From: Actinomycetes bacterium
GTDB lineage: Bacteria; Actinomycetota; Acidimicrobiia; Acidimicrobiales; RAAP-2
Assembly (NCBI GenBank): GCA_021799915.1
Contig: JAJYZN010000003.1
Location: 1-33,489 of the forward strand
Length of the DNA stretch: 33,489 nt
Reading direction: 5' to 3'
The notes beneath the pieces were generated by a model. The model did not search any database. It saw only the letters and a program-made list of their open reading frames with translations, and was not told the origin of the DNA. Shown here in pieces: positions 24,841-32,195 of the stretch. Positions within the stretch are counted from its first letter, which is position 1. The number at the start of each line of letters is the position of its first letter. Position numbers and translations under genes: made by a program.

Positions 24841-26802
24841 ATGGAGTCACTCTGGCCAGTCATCGAGCCCCTACTTGCCAACGTGAGCAAACCGGCACGT
24901 TACATCGGTGGCGAGATGGGTGCCCGTCGACCTGAGCATGACGGCTTCCAGGTCGCGTGGTTACTCGTTTATCCTGATACCTATGAGATAGGGTTGCCGA
25001 ATCAGGGCCTCCAGATTCTCTATGAGATCCTGAATGACCGTAACGATTCGCTGGCAGAACGTGCGTATGCGCCATGGATCGACATGGAGCAGGCCATGCG
25101 GGAGAACGGGGTCCCTCTCTTTTCCATCGAGAACAACTTTCCGGCTTCCGCTTTCAACGTGATCGCCTTCAATCTCTCGGCGGAACTCGTGTACACCAAT
25201 GTGCTCAATCTCCTCGACCTGGGAGGGGTGCCCCTACGCTCATCGGATCGAGCAGTGAGTGACCCGATCGTCATGGCCGGTGGGCACTGCACCTACAACC
25301 CCGAACCGCTCGCTGAATTTATCGACGCCTTCGTCATCGGAGATGGTGAAGAGGTCGTGGGTGAGATCAACGCCGTGATCTCTTCATGGCTTCATTCGAA
25401 CAGTGGAGACCGGGATCGGAGGATCCTGCGCGAGGCCCTGGCGCAGATTGATGGAGTGTACGTTCCCGCGCTCTATGGATCCCGGTACGATGGCCAACGC
25501 TTCATGGGCACCGTGCCTGTGGGGAACGCCCCTCCAGAGGTGATCAAGCGGACCGTGGCCGACCTCGGCCAATGGCCGTTGCCCAGGCAACAGCTGGTTC
25601 CACTGACCGAAGTCGTCCACGATCGCCTGAACGTCGAAGTGTTCCGGGGCTGCACCAGGGGGTGCCGCTTCTGCCAGGCCGGGATGATCACCCGTCCGGT
25701 CCGTGAGCGTCCGGCGCAACAGATCCGGGACATGGTCCGCGATGGCCTGCAACGGACTGGATACGACGAAGTGGCTCTGACCTCCCTCTCTACCGCAGAC
25801 TTGTCAGGTATCGAGTCCACTGTGCGCGACATCATCGACGACCCGACCAACGGCGGACGGGTCTCAGTGAGCTTGCCAAGTCTGAGGGTCGATGCCTTCA
25901 CCGTGGCAACGGCAGCAGAGATTCAAAAGGTCCGACGCACGGGCCTGACTTTCGCTCCCGAGGGCGGCACGTGGCGGATGCGCCGTGTGATCAACAAGCT
26001 GATTCGTGAGGAAGACCTTTACGGTGCAGTCGATGCGGCGTTCGGACAGGGATGGAGGCGGGTAAAGCTCTACTTCCTCGTCGGGCTTCCTACCGAACGG
26101 GACGAGGACATCTTGGGAATTGTGGAGCTCGGTCGTCGCTGCGTGGAGATCGGCCAGCGCTACCACCGATCGGTGACGATTGTGGCGTCAGTGGGAGGTT
26201 TTGTTCCCAAACCGCACACTCCATTTCAGTGGTGTGCGCAGGACTCGATGGAAGAGCTCCAACGAAAGGTGGCGCTGCTGCGTGCGGCCAGTCGGGAGGT
26301 AAGGGGCCTGACCGTGCGATGGCACGATCCTGCCGCGACCACCGTCGAGGGCATCGTCAGCCGAGGCGATCGAAGAATTGGTGCAGTCATCGAGCAGGTA
26401 TGGAGAGCGGGGGGGACGTTTCAAGAGTGGTCTGAGCAGTTCAGGCTCGACCTGTGGCTCAACGCGATGGAGTCCGAAGGGCTTTCTATCGACGAGCTCG
26501 TGCACCGAGAACGTGGGCCGGAGGAAGCGTTACCCTGGGACCACATCTCGGCCGGACTCCATCGTGACTTCTTGTGGGACGATTGGCAACAGGCCTTGGA
26601 GGGGAGTGGGGTTGCCGACTGCCGGTGGACTCCGTGCTACGACTGCGGGGCCTGCACGGACCAGGGAATCGAGCACATTGTGGCGTCTTCGCTCCCGCCG
26701 GCCGGCGGGAGCCAGGGCACGGGGCAAGATCTCAGCTCGGCCTCAAAGGTCCCAGTACGCTTCACCTCAGCACCTGATCAAGCATCGACTTTCGCAGTAT
26801 GA
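24841..26802 (+). CDS. Radical SAM protein, TIGR03960 family
   Basis: A 653-residue radical SAM enzyme. An N-terminal B12-binding-like Rossmann region (about 30-215, with YPDTYEIGLPNQGLQILYEILN and GGHCTYNPEPLAEF) precedes the radical SAM core. The [4Fe-4S] ligands are C271, C275 and C278 (FRGCTRGCRFCQAG). Near the C-terminus CYDCGACTDQG adds further cysteines, which may hold a second cluster or zinc. This matches TIGR03960, a widespread but uncharacterised family often paired or fused with TIGR03936. The stop overlaps the partner as ATGA. RNase E/G follows, pointing to an RNA- or ribosome-related substrate; that is inference. ATG 24841 fits the family N-terminus. Confidence 0.92.
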   Translation: MESLWPVIEPLLANVSKPARYIGGEMGARRPEHDGFQVAWLLVYPDTYEIGLPNQGLQILYEILNDRNDSLAERAYAPWIDMEQAMRENGVPLFSIENNFPASAFNVIAFNLSAELVYTNVLNLLDLGGVPLRSSDRAVSDPIVMAGGHCTYNPEPLAEFIDAFVIGDGEEVVGEINAVISSWLHSNSGDRDRRILREALAQIDGVYVPALYGSRYDGQRFMGTVPVGNAPPEVIKRTVADLGQWPLPRQQLVPLTEVVHDRLNVEVFRGCTRGCRFCQAGMITRPVRERPAQQIRDMVRDGLQRTGYDEVALTSLSTADLSGIESTVRDIIDDPTNGGRVSVSLPSLRVDAFTVATAAEIQKVRRTGLTFAPEGGTWRMRRVINKLIREEDLYGAVDAAFGQGWRRVKLYFLVGLPTERDEDILGIVELGRRCVEIGQRYHRSVTIVASVGGFVPKPHTPFQWCAQDSMEELQRKVALLRAASREVRGLTVRWHDPAATTVEGIVSRGDRRIGAVIEQVWRAGGTFQEWSEQFRLDLWLNAMESEGLSIDELVHRERGPEEALPWDHISAGLHRDFLWDDWQQALEGSGVADCRWTPCYDCGACTDQGIEHIVASSLPPAGGSQGTGQDLSSASKVPVRFTSAPDQASTFAV

Positions 26803-27608
26803 CCGGCTCTTCCGCTGAGATGCAATTGCGAATTCGCTACACCAAGTTGGGTAAGATCAGGTTTACCAGCCAGCGCGACGTGGCCAGGCTTTGGGAGAGA
26901 GCGCTCCGCAGGAGCCGGCTGCCCGTTGCCTGGTCGAAAGGCTTTTCTCCGCGACCGCTCCTGAGCTTCGGACTGGCTCTTCCGACCGGTGCAGAGTCGC
27001 TCGGTGAGTACCTGGACATCGAGCTCGACTCCTGGGATTCCCCAGGCCGAGAGGTCGCGCATGATGCAATTGGAATACTTGATCCCGTGACAAGTGCCGC
27101 CCTGAGCACGTTTCTGAGCTCACTTCTGCCCGATGGCCTGTCGGTACAAGCCGTCGCTCCGGTACCAGCGGGATCCGGCTCTCTCCAGCACGAGGTAAGC
27201 TCGTGCACCTGGGAGCTGGAGGTGGCCGGAGTGACGGAAGTGCAGGTGGCAAGACAGATTGACGCCGTGCTGCGTTCCTCCAATGTCCCGGTCCGTCGAG
27301 TTCGCAAGGGCAGGATGCTGGAGGACGACATTCGTCCAGCCATCCGCTCACTGACGCTCGGCGCCGATTGCGGGCGAGATCATCGCGGGACTGAAGGGAC
27401 TGTCGCGCTGTCTGCCACGGTCGCTACGAAGCCACGGGGAGTTCGCCCCGGGGAACTGTTAGAGGGGCTCGAAGCCGACCTGGTACTGGTTCGGGCCCGG
27501 AGAACGCACCAATGGATCGAGCACGGAGATGCCCGGTGGGAACCGCTCAGCGAAGCTGGTGAACTCCCGGGCGAGACCGGGCTGCACGCCCAGGAGCGTG
27601 CATCATGA
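26799..27608 (+). CDS. TIGR03936 (DUF2344) protein, radical SAM partner
   Basis: A 269-residue protein whose N-terminal MQLRIRYTKLGKIRFTSQRDVARLWERALRR and SKGFSPRPLLSFGLALPTGAES are the DUF2344/TIGR03936 signature. The fold mixes strands and helices and has no obvious catalytic cysteine cluster. ATG 26799 overlaps the TIGR03960 stop, so the two are made together, and in some bacteria they are fused. Function is not established. The C-terminal 40 residues are variable. It ends 24 bp before rng. Confidence 0.9.
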   Translation: MTGSSAEMQLRIRYTKLGKIRFTSQRDVARLWERALRRSRLPVAWSKGFSPRPLLSFGLALPTGAESLGEYLDIELDSWDSPGREVAHDAIGILDPVTSAALSTFLSSLLPDGLSVQAVAPVPAGSGSLQHEVSSCTWELEVAGVTEVQVARQIDAVLRSSNVPVRRVRKGRMLEDDIRPAIRSLTLGADCGRDHRGTEGTVALSATVATKPRGVRPGELLEGLEADLVLVRARRTHQWIEHGDARWEPLSEAGELPGETGLHAQERAS

Positions 27609-27615
27609 ACATCAC

Positions 27616-27622
27616 AAGGAGG
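27616..27622 (+). promoter_or_regulatory. Strong ribosome-binding site (AAGGAGG) of rng
   Basis: A full AAGGAGG lies 10 nt before ATG 27633 and fixes the start of the RNase E/G gene, whose disordered N-terminus would otherwise leave it unclear. Confidence 0.8.
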
Positions 27623-27632
27623 GATCTCCCTC

Positions 27633-29384
27633 ATGTCTCAGTCCGATCGAGGGATGTCGGGAGCCGACACGGTCGCAGCAGAACCTTCAGAGCAAGGCGG
27701 CCTGCCGTCTGACGAGCGAATCGATGCACCGTCGGCGGACGGTCCACCTCGGGACACGGGGCCCCTGCCGGCTCCGCGGCCGCGGCCGCGCATCGGCGAC
27801 ACGCGTCCCGCACCACCTCCTCCGCGACCGGTGAGTGGATCTTCCTCGGTGCGACGAGCTCCAGTTGAGCCATCGGCGAGGGGTGGTGATCGCCGACGTC
27901 GACGGGAGGGGGGCGTCCCCGGCGACGACGTGACGGGGACCTCCTCCTCGGACGCGACCGTTGCTGGCACTGGATCATCAGTTCAAGCGGTAGTCGGAGA
28001 CCTCGGAATCGGAAAGGGTGCAGATGCCCAGGGCCCGGCGGCTGCGGCCCCCCCCAGGAGATCGAGGGGGCGACGCCGTGGATCGCGGGACCGAAAGGGG
28101 AAGTCAGTCGGGCGGTACCTGGTCTGCGTCCACGTACAGCCAGAGGTGACCCAGATCGCCATGCTGGAGGGACGGGTGCTCGTCGAGCACTACGTTTCCA
28201 GGGTCGCAGATGCCAATACGCAGATCGACGGCAATATTTACCGTGGCCGAGTTCAGAACGTCCTTCCAGGGATGGAGGCGGCTTTTGTCGACATCGGGAT
28301 CCCGAAGAATGCCGTCCTGTACCGGGGCGACGTGCGGTATGACAAAGACGATGTGGAAGGATCCTCTTCGAGTGGCCCCCAGCCGAGGATCGAAGAAGTC
28401 CTCCGACCCGGTCAGACAATTCTCTGCCAGGTCACGAAGAACCCGATCGGGGCAAAGGGTGCTCGGCTGACCCAGGAAGTCTCGATTCCCGGCCGATTTG
28501 CCGTGCTCGTGCCCAACAGCAGTGCCAACGGGATCTCCAAGCGCCTGGGCGACAATGAACGGAGGCGTTTGCGAAGGATCGTTGAGAACATCCGCCCAGA
28601 CGGGCACGGTCTCATCGTCCGGACCGCGGCGGAAAATGCCTCCGAAGAAGAGCTCACGCGGGACGTGAACGGGTTGCTCGATCAATGGCACCGTATCGAA
28701 GCCGAATCATTCAAGTTGGGTCGCCCTGGCCTCCTGTACCAAGAGCCTGACCTCGCCGTGCGGATGCTGCGTGAAGAGCTCAATGGGGAGTTTCGGGGAG
28801 TCATCATCGACGACCAGACCCTCTTTGAACAAGTACGAACTTACGTCGGCACCGTAAGCCCCGAGCTCGCTGATCGAGTCGAGTACTTCGATCCTCAAGC
28901 CGAAGGACAGCCGATCTTCGAGCGATTCCACGTGCACGAACAACTTCACAAGGCTCTCGACCGCAAGGTGTGGCTACCCTCGGGAGGATCGCTCATCATC
29001 GAGCGTACCGAGGCTCTCACGGTTATCGACGTGAACACCGGGAAGAACGTGGGCAAGACGAATCTCGAGGAGACCGTATTCCGCAACAACCTTGAAGCAG
29101 CCGAAGAAGTGGCACGGCAGCTGCGCTTACGTGACATCGGCGGGATCATCGTGATCGACTTCATCGACATGGAAGTTCGTGAGAACCGAGACAAGGTGGC
29201 GTCAGCCCTGAGGGCGGCGTTGGCCAGGGACAAGACGAGAACCCAGGCGTTCGACATCTCCGAGCTCGGGTTGGTGGAGATGACCCGCAAGCGTGTCTCC
29301 GAAGGGCTCATCGAGTCGTTGTCGAACATGTGTGAAGTATGCACAGGGCGGGGGTTCGTTCTAGACGACGCAGCGGTGGGGTGA
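27633..29384 (+). CDS. rng: Ribonuclease E/G
   Basis: A 583-residue endoribonuclease for mRNA decay and rRNA/tRNA maturation. About 165 N-terminal residues are disordered and rich in Pro, Arg and Gly, ending in a basic RRSRGRRRGSRDRKGK patch likely to bind RNA. The S1 domain follows (DGNIYRGRVQNVLPGMEAAFVDIG), then the 5'-sensor/DNase-like core. Metal-binding aspartates are D466 (DVNTGKN) and D509 (VIDFIDM), and the zinc link is C567-x2-C570 (CEVCTGRG). The N-terminal extension resembles actinobacterial RNase E; there is no C-terminal scaffold. It ends 32 bp before rplU, matching the usual rng-rplU-rpmA order. Confidence 0.95.
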   Translation: MSQSDRGMSGADTVAAEPSEQGGLPSDERIDAPSADGPPRDTGPLPAPRPRPRIGDTRPAPPPPRPVSGSSSVRRAPVEPSARGGDRRRRREGGVPGDDVTGTSSSDATVAGTGSSVQAVVGDLGIGKGADAQGPAAAAPPRRSRGRRRGSRDRKGKSVGRYLVCVHVQPEVTQIAMLEGRVLVEHYVSRVADANTQIDGNIYRGRVQNVLPGMEAAFVDIGIPKNAVLYRGDVRYDKDDVEGSSSSGPQPRIEEVLRPGQTILCQVTKNPIGAKGARLTQEVSIPGRFAVLVPNSSANGISKRLGDNERRRLRRIVENIRPDGHGLIVRTAAENASEEELTRDVNGLLDQWHRIEAESFKLGRPGLLYQEPDLAVRMLREELNGEFRGVIIDDQTLFEQVRTYVGTVSPELADRVEYFDPQAEGQPIFERFHVHEQLHKALDRKVWLPSGGSLIIERTEALTVIDVNTGKNVGKTNLEETVFRNNLEAAEEVARQLRLRDIGGIIVIDFIDMEVRENRDKVASALRAALARDKTRTQAFDISELGLVEMTRKRVSEGLIESLSNMCEVCTGRGFVLDDAAVG

Positions 29385-29404
29385 GCGGGTATCGGGAGAT
29401 GGGC

Positions 29405-29410
29405 TAGAGT
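29405..29410 (+). promoter_or_regulatory. -10 box (TAGAGT) of rplU
   Basis: TAGAGT is followed by 6 nt (gacagc) and ATG 29417, with no Shine-Dalgarno, which is the spacing of leaderless mRNAs in Actinobacteria. It would give rplU-rpmA its own promoter downstream of rng. Confidence 0.45.
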
Positions 29411-29416
29411 GACAGC

Positions 29417-29728
29417 ATGTATGCTGTGATCAAGGCCGGCGGGCGGCAAGAACGCGTCACTGAAGGGCAGCGACTGCGGGTCGACCTTCGGGAAGAGCCC
29501 TTGGGGGCCGAAGTCCATTTCGATCCGGTGCTGGTGGTGAGGGACGCGACGGTGCTTGCCACCCCCGACCAGCTGGCCCGTGCCTCGGTCAAGGGAGAGG
29601 TCGTGGGATCAGAGATGGGCCCGAAGATCAACGCAATGACCTACAAGCCCAAGTCCAACCAGCGGCGTCGCTGGGGCCATCGCCAGCACTACACGACGGT
29701 GGAGATCACCTCCATCGTCATCGATTGA
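29417..29728 (+). CDS. rplU: 50S ribosomal protein L21
   Basis: A 103-residue protein of the large subunit that contacts 23S rRNA. MYAVIKAGGRQERVTEGQRLRVD and the C-terminal YKPKSNQRRRWGHRQHYTTVEI are family landmarks, and the length is standard. It is followed 15 bp later by rpmA. No Shine-Dalgarno is seen, consistent with leaderless initiation. Confidence 0.98.
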   Translation: MYAVIKAGGRQERVTEGQRLRVDLREEPLGAEVHFDPVLVVRDATVLATPDQLARASVKGEVVGSEMGPKINAMTYKPKSNQRRRWGHRQHYTTVEITSIVID

Positions 29729-29743
29729 GGGAGGCCGCCTTTC

Positions 29744-29995
29744 ATGTCGAAGACCAAGGGTGGTGGGTCCACGCGCAATGGGCGGGACTCCCGGGCACAA
29801 AGACTCGGGGTGAAGGTATTTGACGGGACCGAGGTGACTTCGGGATCGATCATCGTTCGGCAGAGGGGAACCCACTTTCATCCCGGGATCAACGTCGGAA
29901 GGGGAGGGGACGACACTCTGTTCGCCCTCGCCGACGGCGTGGTGAAATTCGGGATGCGTCGGGATCGAAAGCTGGTAGACGTCCTCCCCCACTGA
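29744..29995 (+). CDS. rpmA: 50S ribosomal protein L27
   Basis: An 83-residue protein near the peptidyl-transferase centre. [12 protein letters not shown] at the N-terminus and [27 protein letters not shown] are diagnostic. The N-terminus is the short form without the Firmicutes cleavable extension. GGGAGG upstream is the ribosome-binding site. It is normally followed by obgE; here an amine oxidase intervenes. Confidence 0.98.
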   Translation: MSKTKGGGSTRNGRDSRAQRLGVKVFDGTEVTSGSIIVRQRGTHFHPGINVGRGGDDTLFALADGVVKFGMRRDRKLVDVLPH

Positions 29996-30039
29996 CGCCC
30001 GGTCGGGTTGAGAACGGCGGGTAGGGAGAGGTCGGAACG

Positions 30040-30069
30040 TTGCTTCCGGTGAGAACGATCGCCTACCCT
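30040..30069 (+). promoter_or_regulatory. Promoter of the amine oxidase gene
   Basis: TTGCTT (30040-30045) and TACCCT (30064-30069) are separated by 18 nt. The ATG at 30077 follows the -10 by 7 nt, with no Shine-Dalgarno between. This predicts an independent leaderless transcript for the inserted gene. Confidence 0.5.
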
Positions 30070-30076
30070 GGCGGCC

Positions 30077-32011
30077 ATGCCGGAGGGCCCCCAGCAGTCT
30101 GAGATTGACCATCCACTGGAGTCTCTGACCGCGGAAGAGATTGCAACTGCGACGGAAGTCGTTCGTGACTCGGGACGCGTGGATGCCCGGGTCATCTTTG
30201 CCTACGTCGGTCTCGAGGAGCCATCGAAGGACGTCGTTCGCAGCTATCGGCCCGGTGATCCGGTCGCTCGACAGGTCCGGATCCTCCTCGTGACTTCTCC
30301 CAGGGCGTTCGTCATGGAGGTGGTGGTCTCCGTGTCCACGAGGAGCATTGTGAGCTGGAGGGAGATCCCTGACGCCCGGCCGGCCCTGCTCTTCACCGAG
30401 GCGATCGCTGTCATTGCGGCGCTCAAGGCCGACGGTCGCTGGCAGGCAGCAATGAGGAAGCGGGGTATTGACGATTTCAGCAAAGTCCAAATTGATCCAT
30501 GGCCGGCCGGGGCGTTCGGACTTGAAGTTGAAGCGGATCGACGCTTGAGCCGTTGTCTCTCGTACGTCCGCGATGCGCCCGGAGCCAACGGATATGCCCG
30601 TCCCGTGGAAGGAGTGGTGGGATTCGTCGACATGGGGCGTGCCGAGGTTCTCGAAGTGACGGACACGGGATCGGTCCCGATTCCCCCCGGGCCGGGAGGG
30701 TACTTCCCCGAGGACATGCCCGGGCTCCGAGAGGACCTTCGTCCACTGGAGATCCGCCAACCACGCGGCCCGAGCTTTTCGGTGGAGGGCAACCTAGTCC
30801 AATGGCAGCGATGGTCGTTCCGCGTGTCGATGGACCCAGTGGAAGGAGTCGTGCTCCACCGAGTCTCTTACCGTGACCAGGGACGGGATCGGCCCATCCT
30901 CTACCGGGCGTCAGTCGACGAGATGGTGGTGCCTTACGGGAGCCCGGACTCCGGGCACTCGTGGAAGAGTGCGTTCGATGCCGGTGAGTGGGGCCTGGGG
31001 CGGATGGCCAATTCGCTTTCGCTTGGGTGCGACTGCCTCGGTGAGATCTACTACTTCGACGTTCCTTATGCCGACGAATCAGGGAATCCTCAGACGCTCC
31101 GCAACGCGATCTGCATGCACGAAGAGGACTTCGGGATCCTGTGGAAGCACACGGACGGGTACAGCGGGCGAAGCGAAGTACGTCGGTCGAGACGGTTGGT
31201 AGTGAGCTCCATCGCCACCGTGGGGAACTACGACTACGGGTTCTACTGGTACTTCTATCTGGACGGCACGATGCAGCTCGAAGTCAAGCTAACCGGAATT
31301 CTATCCACCCAGGGTGCTCATCCCGACCACACTCCTCCGAACGCTTCGATGATCGCGCCACAGCTCGCTGCGCCCCTTCACCAGCATCTCTTCAACGTTC
31401 GCCTGGATGTGGAAGTTGACGGGCCCGAGAATTGCGTTTACGAGGTCGACGTGGTCCCTGAGCCGCTGGGACCGCAGAATCCCTTGGGAAATGCGTTCCG
31501 AACCACATCGAAGATGTTGACGAGTGAGTTGAGCGCCAGGCGATTCATCGACCCATCGAAGAGCCGTCACTGGAAAGTGGTCAACCGTTCGGCCACGAAC
31601 TCCCTCGGTGAGGCTCCCGCGTACAAGCTTGTTCCGCTCAGCTCTCCGACCCTGCTGGCTCAGCCCGGTTCGAGCATCGAGAAGCGTGCGGGGTTCGCCA
31701 CCCACCATCTGTGGGTTACTGCCTACACATCGGAGCAGCGGAGGGCTGCGGGTGACTTTCCGAACCAGCATGAAGGAGGCGAGGGCGTGAAGAGCTGGAC
31801 GGAGCGCGATCGCCAGCTGGTCGACACTGATCTGGTGCTGTGGCACACGTTCGGCGTGACCCACGTCCCACGTCCAGAAGACTGGCCGGTCATGCCGGTC
31901 GAGTACACGGGATTTTCCTTTGTGCCGGTCGGCTTCTTCGAAGGCAATCCGGCACTCGACGTCCCACCATCGGGTGATGTCGGGTGTGATCCGGCTGGCG
32001 GCTGCGGATGA
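30077..32011 (+). CDS. Copper amine oxidase (topaquinone enzyme)
   Basis: A 644-residue copper amine oxidase that oxidises primary amines to aldehydes, releasing ammonia and hydrogen peroxide. The TPQ precursor tyrosine is Y385 in VGNYDYG, the catalytic base is D301 (AFDAGEWG), and the copper ligands are H435 and H437 (LHQHLF) and H596 (GVTHVPRPEDWPVMP). Two small N-terminal domains (about 10-200) precede the catalytic beta sandwich. No signal peptide is visible, so it is likely cytoplasmic, like the Arthrobacter enzymes. The last 15 residues hold two Cys and several Gly. It has its own promoter and sits between rpmA and obgE. A 184-bp gap follows. The amine substrate cannot be stated. Confidence 0.95.
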   Translation: MPEGPQQSEIDHPLESLTAEEIATATEVVRDSGRVDARVIFAYVGLEEPSKDVVRSYRPGDPVARQVRILLVTSPRAFVMEVVVSVSTRSIVSWREIPDARPALLFTEAIAVIAALKADGRWQAAMRKRGIDDFSKVQIDPWPAGAFGLEVEADRRLSRCLSYVRDAPGANGYARPVEGVVGFVDMGRAEVLEVTDTGSVPIPPGPGGYFPEDMPGLREDLRPLEIRQPRGPSFSVEGNLVQWQRWSFRVSMDPVEGVVLHRVSYRDQGRDRPILYRASVDEMVVPYGSPDSGHSWKSAFDAGEWGLGRMANSLSLGCDCLGEIYYFDVPYADESGNPQTLRNAICMHEEDFGILWKHTDGYSGRSEVRRSRRLVVSSIATVGNYDYGFYWYFYLDGTMQLEVKLTGILSTQGAHPDHTPPNASMIAPQLAAPLHQHLFNVRLDVEVDGPENCVYEVDVVPEPLGPQNPLGNAFRTTSKMLTSELSARRFIDPSKSRHWKVVNRSATNSLGEAPAYKLVPLSSPTLLAQPGSSIEKRAGFATHHLWVTAYTSEQRRAAGDFPNQHEGGEGVKSWTERDRQLVDTDLVLWHTFGVTHVPRPEDWPVMPVEYTGFSFVPVGFFEGNPALDVPPSGDVGCDPAGGCG

Positions 32012-32183
32012 CACCCGACTTTTCCGGTAGCGGCGGAGCCAGCCGATTGGACCTCGACCCCGGATAGCCCCATAGCGTCGGGGTGATCCTCCAGATGGGA
32101 CCAGCGCAACGGCTCAGGTGGTCGCCGGTGTGGTGGACCTCGGGAGGAGTTCGACGTGTGGCACCGGCAGCTCACCCACCTCG

Positions 32184-32189
32184 TAGGAT
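32184..32189 (+). promoter_or_regulatory. -10 box (TAGGAT) of obgE
   Basis: TAGGAT is followed by 6 nt (cgagcc) and ATG 32196, again with leaderless spacing. No -35 consensus is visible. Confidence 0.42.
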
Positions 32190-32195
32190 CGAGCC

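Noticed and set aside
29609..30760. 383-residue open frame opposite rplU, rpmA and the amine oxidase start
   Set aside because: It covers three certain plus-strand genes and shows no domain.
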